The notes beneath the pieces are model-generated. The model ran no database searches and had not been told where the DNA came from. It saw only the letters and a program-made list of their open reading frames with translations. Shown here piece after piece: positions 23,822 to 34,300 of a stretch of DNA of 64,000 nt (position 1 is the stretch's first letter; each line of letters starts with the position of its first letter). The stretch spans positions 2,770,501 through 2,834,500 of the forward strand of contig NC_092671.1 in NCBI RefSeq assembly GCF_964355755.1, written 5' to 3'. A program made the translations under genes and the position numbers. The DNA comes from Antedon mediterranea (taxonomy: Eukaryota > Echinodermata > Crinoidea > Comatulida > Antedonidae).

Positions 23822-24616
23822 TAGTCGCGTGGAAGCGACTCTATAGTTCACTATGTCGGTCGGTCGGTCTGTCTGTCTGTCGGTCTGTCTGTCGGTCTGT
23901 CTGTCTGTCTGTCGGTCCGGTATCACTATGCGTTTTATCGCTTTATGACCTTATCTTGATATCAGTTTAATCTAGCTAAGTCAATTTTTCACAGAATATT
24001 CCTTATTGCCAGGAATCGATGTGGTTATGTTTTCACGGTGCGCAATAAAAAATTACGCGGTCTACGCACGATTTAACGAAATCACGTTTGTAATCATATC
24101 TTAACAACCATGAATCACAATTAAATAAAATTTGGTACTCATAAATTTCAGGGCATAAATCATCATATGGCAATACAATTACGTGCGTAGCGCATATAAC
24201 GCACGCGTACGCGCGCTTAAAATTTTCAAAATTTATTTTCGATGAAATAAGAGTACGTTTCAGGCAATTTTAAGCGTTTACAAAATTGCCATGAGTGCGC
24301 AGATTTTTGCGCGCGCACTGCGCGTTAAATGTTATTGCGCACTCATTTTGCCCGATTTCTGTTTTCTTGACTTACTTTTCAACTCGAAATTACGTTATAC
24401 GAGCACGTCAAAAGTGACAGGCTACGCACGTGTAAATTAAAAAAATATAAATATTTTTAAACATTTCAACATTTTTAAACATGTTCAGTAATTTCGGTCA
24501 GTATAGTTCACTATGTCGGTCGGTCCGTCTGTCTGTCGGTCTGTCTGTCTGTCTGTTGGTCTGTTTGTCTGTCGGTCCGGTATCACTATGCATTGTAGTA
24601 GCACGCGACTTAATGG
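23822..24616. mobile_element. GTCGG-repeat transposon inserted in the Tx1-like LINE
   Basis: Ends TAGTCGCGTGG and CACGCGACTTA are inverted. Near each end is a copy of the same module in the same orientation: TATAGTTCACTATGTCGG, a (GTCGGTCTGTCT)n run, CGGTATCACTATGC. These lie at 23848-23940 and 24503-24592. The core has GCGC-rich palindromic tracts (24180-24320). It has no coding capacity and interrupts the LINE reading frame. Confidence 0.75.
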
Positions 24617-25199
24617 CTGTTGGCCTTGTTCCAAAAAAAGAGAGGTTTCTTTTTTTGCCATAATTGCAATATCTGATCAAGTTTAGTGATTTTTTCATTC
24701 CAGTTCTTTTCTTAGCACACTCTTTTATTGTAGCCGACATATATCCCTAAGAATTTAACTGGATTCTTCGTCCATGTTAGATTAAAAGGTGCTGTTTCAT
24801 TATTTTTGCTGGAACAAATCCACATTCCTTTAGTTTTTTCTTTATTTAATTTTAATCCAGATATATTACAAAAAACCTCTATTTCTTTCAAAAAGTGTTT
24901 TAAACTAGTCTCTTCTTGTGTAAATAAGACGGTGTCATCTGCTAATTGACAAATGTTAACAGTACTTTCATTTACATTATCTATATTACATGGTAACATA
25001 GTGCCTTTACATAGAGGATTATCTCTTATATTATTAGCCATTATTTCAACAGCAAGTGTGAATAAAAGAGCAGACAGAGGACATCCTTGTCTTACTCCAC
25101 TTTCCATCTGAAAACTTTCAGATAGCCATCCATTATTTTCTATAATACATTCTGTTTCTGTATATAGCAATGTAATCCATTTTGTAAATGACATGTTAA

Positions 25200-26045
25200 A
25201 AAATGTGATAACTATTAAAAACGTGTCACAACCACTGTGTAATCAAAGCGTTTATTTAGTTAAAACTTCGATCCCCCCCAAAAATTGCTAATCGCGTATT
25301 CCGGTTATCACATGATTGAGTGTTGGTTGCACACTTCTTTTTTAGACGGTGGAGGTGAAATAAATTTCGCCAATTTGGCAAATAAGACAATATATTTTCA
25401 CTATTTGGTTTCACGATTGCCGTTTGGCTCACAAAAATAAAATAAAAAGCCGACCTTCATTTTCGTCATTTTAGGGTCGGTCGGGCGTGGCCAACACAAT
25501 AATTTTCTCTTTGGCTTTATACTGTATAATGCAATTGTTGAACAAATAAAGGTTTTTTTAACTTTGAACTTGAATATTACATACCTGAGTAATTTTTTTA
25601 TATAAAATTTCTATAACTCTTTGAAAGAACTATTTCATTTTCTAACAGGCTTGGATAACCAACTTTCTGTTGCAATTTATGTAATATTTCTTAGTTTTTG
25701 AAAATTTAAACTACTATTGATTATAGAACGGTAATTTTGTTTATTTTCTTAATTTTGTAATTTATGTTTTTTACCACATCATCACCATCATGTTGTATAA
25801 AATACATGTTTATTTTCCTTCTATTGGTGTCTAAATTGTTTGAATCCAAGCCTAGCCATCAGCTTAAGTTTGATGGTCTGCAGCCGGTCTCGAGGTATGT
25901 ATGCCAGGCTAGTGATCTGGAGGTCATGTGTTTTTTTTGCAAATGTAATCAGAATGTATAAAGTAAAATTATGTCAGAGCAATTAAACACATGTATGTAA
26001 ACTATTTCTGTATACATACATACTGTATTCATTGTTATGATTTTA
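25200..26045. other. Non-coding, mostly repeat-derived
   Basis: No exon seen. 25880-25935 matches the tRNA-like SINE seen at 56.45 kb (GGCTAGTGATCTGGAGGTC). The rest is AT-rich. Confidence 0.4.
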
Positions 26046-26049
26046 TACC

Positions 26050-27240
26050 TCTTTAGATTTCAAGTTTAATATCGACCTCATCAATAATTAATTTTAATAA
26101 TCTATATCACATTGTTCGATATGATAAGTGTAGTCATAATTTGATAACTGAGCACGCATCTTTTAATATCTACCTCATCAATAATTAATATTAATAATCT
26201 ATATCACTTTGTTCGATATGATAAGTGTAGTCGTAATTTGATAACTGAGCACGCATCTTTTAGTATCCATTAATATCTACCTCATCAATAATTATTATTA
26301 AGAATATATATCACATTGTTGGATATGATCAGTGTAGTCCTAATTTGATAACTGAACACGTATCTTTTAATATCTACCTCATCAATAATTAATATTAATA
26401 ATCTATATCACTTTGTTCGATATGATCAGTGTAGTCATAATTTGATAACTGAGCACGCGCATCTTTTAATATCTATCTCATCAATAATTATTATTAATAC
26501 TCTACATCACATTGTTTGATATGATCAGTGTAGTCATAATTTGATAACTGAGCATGCCTCTTAATAATAATATCTACCTCATCAATAATTAATATTAATA
26601 ATCTATATCACATTGTTGGATATGATCAGTGTAGTCCTAATTTGATAACTGAGCACGCATCTTTTAATATCTACCTCATCAATAATTAATATTAATAATC
26701 TATATCACACTGTTGGATATGATATGTTTAGTTTTTTAATATCTACCTTATCAATAACTATTAATAATATATCTCAATGTTGGATATGATCAGTGGAGTC
26801 ATAGTTTGATAACTGAGCATTCATCTTTTAATATCTACCTTATCAATAATTATTATTAATAATCTATATCACAATATTGAATATGATCAGTGTAGTCAAA
26901 ATTTGATTACTGAGCAAGCATTTTTAATATCTACCTAAATAACTCACCAATAATATCCTATATCAGAATGTTGGATATGATCAGTGTAGTCATAGTTTTA
27001 TAACTGAGCAAACATTTTTAATATCTACCTAAATAACTAATAATATCCTATATCAGAATGTTGGATATGATCACTGTAGTCATAGTTTTATAACTGAGCA
27101 CGCATATTCTAATATCTACCTCATCAATAATTAATATTAATAGTCTATTTACCAATATCAAATATGATCAGTGTAGGCCTAGTCATTTGATAACTGAGCA
27201 TGCATCATTTTATATCTGCTTCAAATATTAATATTGTCTT
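26050..27240. repeat. 97-bp tandem array, left (about 12 copies)
   Basis: Unit: ATCTACCTCATCAATAATTA ... TATGATCAGTGTAGTCATAA ... TTGATAACTGAGCACGCATC. Spacing is mostly 97 bp (26150, 26247, then a 107-bp step, 97, 99, 101). More diverged toward the right. It is the reverse complement of the array at 28.4-29.77 kb. Confidence 0.93.
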
Positions 27241-27269
27241 AATATAATAAAGTGGTTTGGATGTTTACA

Positions 27270-27715
27270 TACAAAGTTTACATGGTAAAATCTGTCAATT
27301 TATCAAAAAATTGACATTTTCACTCCAAAAAAGTCAAACCTAAAGCTATTTCAATAAAATTATTTCATAAATTGTCCTCTTTTATGGTATCAACAATGAT
27401 ATAATCAATGGTAAGTGGTTTGGATGATGTTTGTGGGGTGTTTTTTTAATATTTGCAATTAAGTTTGCGCAATTTACATGGTAAAATCTGTCAATTTATC
27501 CAAAATTGACATTTTTCACTCAAAAAAATCAAACTTAGAGCTATTTCAATAAAATTATTTCATACATTTTCCTCTTTTATAGTTCTAGTAGTGGTATAAT
27601 CAATAATAAGTTGTTTGGATGATGTTTGTGGGGTTTTTGTTGAAAGTTTGCACAATTTACATGGTAAAATCTGTCAATTTATAAAAAATTGACATTTTAA
27701 AACACAAACTAGGTC
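27270..27715. repeat. Direct repeats of about 190 bp between the inverted arrays
   Basis: ACATGGTAAAATCTGTCAAT starts at 27278, 27476 and about 27659, followed by AAATTGACATTTT and a shared body ending in TGGATGATGTTTGTGGGG. Two and a half copies. Confidence 0.85.
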
Positions 27716-28404
27716 AGAAGCTTATAAAAAGTGAAGGAAGTCATTATATTTCAATATTGTTTGGTCTACCCATAATTATAATTAAGATGCCTATCATAGT
27801 CAAATGGCAACAACTGATTAGCCGAGACCAATGACATTTAAAACAACTCCTACTTAAAATTCCCTACTTTTACAGTACAGCAGCTTTTTGATTGGCTGCA
27901 AGTTTAGTTTTCTGTTCGTTCATCAGAAATGGTATAAATAATTATTAATCAATAAGATTACTGGATTTCTTTAGTATTTCTGACACATTTCCAATCTTAA
28001 TTGAATTATTAATGTAATGGAAATTGGTCATAGGCCTATTATAGCAACATATCATTTCTGGAAGAGTATCATTACAGTCTGTATAGATCGATGTTAAAAC
28101 ACACGTCCTCATTTATCAAATTATTCATTTACTGCACATTTATTCTGTTAAGAATAACTGGGACCCTCAATAGAAGCAAAAGCATATCCCATGATGGCCC
28201 CTACAATACATATGATACATGAAAAGATATCAAATATTTTCATTTTTACAACGGCACACGTTCATCATAAACGATGCGTTCTTAATTAAAAATATAAATT
28301 TAAACAGCAAACGGATACAAATCAATAGGGTGATTAGGAACAAAAGAATAACATATTTTCAAAACCCATTGACTCGATCTCTCGTATACAGTAAATTTAA
28401 CAAA

Positions 28405-29766
28405 ATCACACTGATCATATCCAACATTAAGTATTAATAATTATTATTGATTAGGTAGATATTAAAAGATGCGTTATCAAACTATGACTACACTGATCCT
28501 ATTTGATATTGTGATGTAGGATATTAATATTAATTATTGATGAGGTAGATATTTTAAGATGTGTGCTCAGTTATCAAATTATGACTACACTGATCATATT
28601 TGATATTGTGATGTACGATATTAATAATAATTATTGATGAGGTAGATATTTTAAGATGTGTGCTCAGTTATCAAATTATGACTACACTGATCATATCGAA
28701 CAATGTGATATAGGATATTAATAATAATTATTGATGAGGTAGATATTTAAAGATGCGTGCTCAGTTATCAAATTATGACTACACTGATCATATCCAACAA
28801 TGTGATCTAGAGTAATAATAATTATTGATGAGGTATAGATATTAAAAGATGCGTGATCAGTTATCAAATTATGACTACACTGATCATATCGACCAATGTG
28901 ATATAGGATATTAATAATAATTATTGATGAGGTATAGATATTAAAAGATGTGTTCTCAGTTATCAAATTATGACTACACTGATCATATCCAACAATGTGA
29001 TATAAGATATTAATAATAATTATTGATGAGGTAGATATTTAAAGATGCGTGATCAGTTATCAAATTATGACTACACTGATCATATCGAAAATTTGAAATA
29101 TAGGATATTAATGATAATTATTGATGAAGTAGATATTAAAAGATGCGTGCTCAGTTATCAAATCATGACTACACTGGTCATATCCAACAGTGTGATATGA
29201 GATATTAATAATAATTATTGATGTGGTAGATATTAAAAGATGCGTGCTCAGTTATCAAATTATGAATACACTGATCATATCGAACAATGTGATATAGGAT
29301 ATTAATGATAATTATTGGTGAGGTAGATATTAAAAGATGCGTGCTCAGTTATCAAATTATGACTACACTAATCATATCCAACAATATGATATAGAGTATT
29401 AATAATAATCATTGATGAGGTAGATATTTAAAGATACGTGCTCAGTTATCAAATTATGACTACACTGATCATATTCAACAGTGTGATATAAGATATTAAT
29501 AATAATTATTGATGAGGTAGATATTAAAAGATGCGTGCTCAGTTATCAAATTATGACTACACTGATCATATCCAACAATGTGATATAAGATATTAATAAT
29601 AATTATTGATGAGGTAGATATTAAAAGATGCGTGCTCAGTTATCAAATTATGACTACACTGATCATATCCAACAATGTAATATAGGATATTAATAATAAT
29701 TATTGATGAGGTAGATATTAAAAGATGCGTGCTCAGTTATCAAATTATGACTACACTGATCATAGT
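28405..29766. repeat. 97-bp tandem array, right, inverted (about 14 copies)
   Basis: Same unit as 26050-27240 on the other strand. CTCAGTTATC recurs at 28566, 28663 and 28760, an exact 97-bp step. Units are more uniform than in the left array. It stops abruptly at 29766 against a LINE fragment. Confidence 0.93.
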
Positions 29767-29799
29767 ACATTGGAGCGGTTAGTGAGATAGCTTTTGAAA

Positions 29800-30482
29800 A
29801 CGTTTAAGGTGGGTCCTCGGATTCCATAGTGAGACAATTTAAAAAGAATGTCAATGTTAAAGTCTCCAAGAATATAAACATTTCTATTTTCTTTTGTTAA
29901 ATTGGAAAGGACAATGTCAAGTTCAATTGAGAATTGATTGGGGTCAGAGGAGGGGGTCTATATACAGTACCCACAATAATGTTTTTGTGATGAGGCCGTT
30001 TAATTTCAATAAAGATGGATTCGCAGTTTGAAGGGTGTGGGTGCAGGTCACTTCTAATGGAGAATTGTAGAGTATCATGGATATACATGGCAACTCCTCC
30101 ACCGTCTTTATGGGTTCTGTGGATAGAGACAAAATTATAATTTGAGCCAAGTTTCACTTACTCCAATAATATCGAATGGCAGATTAATGGATGATAGGAG
30201 TTGTTTAATTTCATCAATGTGCTTGAGGATGCTTCTAGAGTTGAAATGAATACTGGAGAAGCAATCAGAAAGTGAGTCAACAGGAAATTCATTAGGATCA
30301 TAATATTGAGAGGGACTGTGGTTGCTGTTGGTGAAATTAGAGTCGGGATCAATGTTAGATGTAGAATTGCCAAGGTTCCTGTTAATGTCACGGTTGTCTG
30401 AATAGCTTGGAAAGGGGGAGAAGTTTAAGGTTGATAATCGATCGTGGTTGGATGTTCCGTCATCTGCGTTAAGGTTGTACAT
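29800..30482 (-). pseudogene. LINE fragment, endonuclease with internal deletion
   Basis: On the minus strand from 30482: a leader, then FNSRSILKHIDEIKQLL, GVSETWLKL, a frameshift, HKDGGGVAMYIHDTLQFSIR, ESIFIEIKRPHHKNIIVGTVYRPP. This is an APE-type endonuclease like that of the LINE at 19.4-23.4 kb. Downstream, at about 29870-29800, the frame passes directly into an RT-type YGIRG segment, so everything between endonuclease and middle RT is missing. Confidence 0.75.
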
Positions 30483-30490
30483 CTAGTAAA

Positions 30491-31256
30491 AATGAAAAAA
30501 TAAAAGAGAAATATGTTCAGTGAAAATACTAGTTAATATGTAATTTAAAATATAACTAAGTAAAAAGCCAGATCAACCGGAGAAAGTGCTCAATACTATG
30601 GGTAGAGCTTAATACAATAAAATAAAAACTATGAACTTGGTACTTACTTCATGGTGCTTAATTACGGTATTACTACACATTTGTTTCATATGACCAGCAA
30701 AGCTGGCCACACTCATCAGGCAATGTACAAAGCATGAATAATAATATATGCATAATATATATATAAATATATATACGCTGTATAATATAAAAAAATAAAT
30801 AAATATGAAAATGACTATTGGAAAAAAGAAAAAATTAACAATGCAAAAAAACAAGACTGTCGAAATAAGGTGAGTTTAACAGAATTCCGGCAAGGAACTA
30901 AATATTGCAAAACAACAAAGGAATATTGAGGTATAAACAATTATGAAAAATACATGAATACGGCAATCAAGCACTTAAACACTTGGATGATAATAGGGTT
31001 CAAAGCAATGACATATGGCAATGTAATCTGATCATTTAGAGATTTTTATACTGAGAAACAATTTAAGATCAAAACTAAGATAAAAATAAGATATAACACA
31101 CAAACACACATACACAAACACGCATCCACTCACACGCACGCACAAACGAAAAAAATTCAGACCCAAACGGAAATATAAAAGCATACAATTACGTTACGTC
31201 GATAAAGGTCAACTTAGAACTAAGCAAATTAAGTAAGAACTTACTATTTTATTTTA
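30491..31256. other. Upstream region of BBOX gene
   Basis: No coding exon seen. TTTATTTTATAG ending at 31259 is a plausible splice acceptor for a 5' UTR exon. It is followed by a CT microsatellite (31269-31297). Confidence 0.4.
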
Positions 31257-31265
31257 TAGGTTCCT

Positions 31266-31268
<3 letters not shown>

Positions 31269-31297
<29 letters not shown>
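31269..31297. repeat. CT microsatellite in BBOX leader
   Basis: (CT)n about 29 bp, ending 38 bp before the likely start codon. Confidence 0.9.
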
Positions 31298-31300
<3 letters not shown>

Positions 31301-31334
31301 AGCCATATTGACGTGTATTACGACAGTCAGCAAC

Positions 31335-34300
31335 ATGATAACTTCTTATGCATTATCCGCCAGTCGAAACATATTTTTCAAATTATTTAAACAAGCATAT
31401 TGTAAAGAAGCAGCTCCACCAAAACAGTCAATGCTTTATGATGCTTCTTTGCCGTTTTTTAATCAACGTAAACAGTTTTCACAGCAGGTTACTGAAATTA
31501 AATCGTCAGACGATGGACACTCTGTCACCGTCTTGTGGGACGATGGCCACAAGATGAAATACCCCTACATATGGCTACGAGACAACTGTCGGTGTGCTTC
31601 GTGTTATGATTCACCTGTTGCAACCAGAAAATTTCTGATCAACGATTTAGATTTGGATGCTAAGTTTAAGTTATCTGAACAGAATGCTGGAGAGCTAATG
31701 TTCTATGGGACGGAGGGACATCAGACGATCATCCAGTCGTCATGGTTACGAGATAAAACGTTTGGCACCATCGATATGGGGCCAGTTTTCGATACGAAAC
31801 TTTGGGGTGCGGATTTGTTGTCGTACCTGCCTAAATTTAAGTATGAAGATGTCCTGACTGATGACGAGATTCTGTACAGGTGGATGCAAAGTGTTAAAAT
31901 ACACGGCATTGCGTTGATTAATGATGCGCCAACACATGATGACGAAGAACTCCGCAATTTAACCGAAAGAATTGGCCATATTCGACAAACATTTTATGGG
32001 TGAGTCAGAAGATTTTAAGAGCATTGTTGAAGCAGAATTTTGATGGATGGAAACTAACCGCCAATGCATATTTTCCACTTTGGTTACAATTTACTCAAAA
32101 GATATAAAATAAAGATTTTTTTGCTTTTATCAAATATAATATAACACCATGGGCAGATCCAGGATTGTTTTAATGTGGTGGGAGCACTAATATATTATTT
32201 CAATTTTATGTAAACACATCAGGCACAGAACATGAATTCTAACCGCACGGTGATATACTGAAATTGAATTAAATAATTTGGAACAATAAAGATGAGGAAA
32301 TCTGTGAGGATGAAAAAAAGTTGTATATATATGTTTTTACAGGGTTGTTTTTGGTGTGAAGTCAAAAAAGGATACATATTTTCCAGGTTACACCTCTGCT
32401 GAACTCCCGTTACACACCGATTACACATTTGGAGCAAACACACCTGGGGTATGTTTTGATACATTTTTACTATACATATCACTAATGTGGTTAGAAAGCC
32501 CTCGGGCCGAGATAACTAACACTCGGGGCTTTTGCATAGTATATGCCAATCTGTTCACATCAACATTAAACAATTTAAAAAATATTCCTTTGGCCCAAAA
32601 CCATAATTTTTGTAAGGGTTTGGCCAAAGATTACAAATAAATACCATTTTAAAATAGTATTTATTTGTAGCCACAAATTTTTCGCAAGCCACTTTTAAAA
32701 TTCAAACAGTGTGGTTCGGTGGATTGACCCTTTTATAGGGAACGTGAGACATGCTTCATCGGTCTACAGTATTCACATCGACTGGTTTCTAGGTCCAAAT
32801 GATTCATTTTGGAGTCAAATATAAAACAATGAGCTAAGATTGGGCCTAAGATTTAACTTTAAACCGAGATTCCAAACAGTTGCATACACACAATAATAAA
32901 GCAGAACCCCTCTTTGGGACACTCATATTCAGGGGAAACCCCTATTCAGGAGACACCTATATTCAGGGGACACTCATATTCAGGGGACACTCATATTCAG
33001 GGGACACTCATATTCAGGAGACACCTATATTCAGGGGACACTCATATTCAGGGGACACCTATATTCAGGGGACACTCATATTCAGGAGACACCTATATTC
33101 AGGGGACACTCATATTCAGGGGACACTCATATTCAGGGAAAACCCCTATTCAGGAGACACCTATATTCAGGGGACACTCATATTCAGGGGACACTAATAT
33201 TCAGGAGACACCTATATTCAGGGGACACTCATATTCAGAAGACACCTATATTCAGGGGACACTCATATTCAGGAGACACCTATATTCAGGGGACACCCAT
33301 ATTCAGGGGAAACCCCTATTCAGGAGACACCTATATTCAGGGGACATTTATATTCAGGGGACACCTATATTCAGGGGACACTCATATTCAGGAGACAGCT
33401 ATATTCAGGGGACACTCATATTCAGGAGACACCTATATTCAGGGGACACTCATATTCAGGAGACACCTATATTCAGGGGACACTCATATTCAGGAGACAC
33501 CTATATTCAGGGGACACTCATATTCAGGGGACACCTATATTCAGGGGACACTCATATTCAGGAGACACCTATATTCAGGGGACACTCATATTCAGGAGAC
33601 ACCTATATTCAGGGGACACTCATATTCAGGAGACACCTATATTCAGGGGACACTCATATTCAGGGGACACCTATATTCAGGGGACACTCATATTCAGGAG
33701 ACACCTATATTCAGGGGACACTCATATTCAGGAGACACCTATATTCAGGAGACACCCATATTCAGGGGAAACCCCTATTCAGGAGACACCTATATTCAGG
33801 GGACATTCATATTCAGGGGACACCTATATTCAGGGGACACTCATATTCAGGAGACATCTATATTCAGGGGACACTCATATTCAAGGGACACCTCGATTTA
33901 AGGACACTTTACTCTATTCAGGAGAAACCTCTATTAAGGGACACTTTGTTGGGTCCCTAAAGGTGTGTCACCTTAATATGGGTACGGTACTACCACGTAA
34001 ATAAACTAAAATAACCACATAACTACAGTCACCATTAATTGTATTCTTTAACAATTCATGTCTAAACACGGATAATAATACCATTAAAAAGCACTTTTTT
34101 AAATGTTTCAACGATTCACCCGAGCAAATGTGTTATCTTACTTATTTAATGTAGATAATTAATTTTCACGGACTCAAACGCGCCCCTTCTGGTGGTAAGA
34201 GCATGTTTGTGGACGGATTTAAAATAGCGAATGATCTGAAAGCATCTGACCCGGACGCGCATCGACTCCTATGTACTGGTGTGATGTCCTTTGGATTAGT

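Larger units (their letters stand above)
18632..25194 (-). mobile_element. Tx1/L1-like LINE, split into three by later insertions
   Basis: Minus-strand pieces in coding order. 25194-24617 is reverse transcriptase (SGVRQGCPLSALLF, catalytic ADDTVLF, FLGIYVG). About 23818-23445 has KVLYRFLWGKK and GLNMVHLSTMVSSLKLSWVKRLL. 19394-18632 is the C-terminus (LWENTFIKCSGK), ending in the zinc-finger-like CEHC-x10-H-x4-C of L1/Tx1 proteins, with one frameshift near 18855. The gap 23.82-24.62 kb is a small transposon. The gap 19.40-23.44 kb is another LINE. The upstream half (endonuclease) is not seen. Inactive relic. Confidence 0.85.

Noticed and set aside
31308-31334. Start of BBOX at 31308
   Set aside because: The codon there is TTG; the first ATG in frame is 31335.
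32914-33960. 348-codon open frame
   Set aside because: It is a 17-bp minisatellite open in all frames by unit composition, in a BBOX intron.
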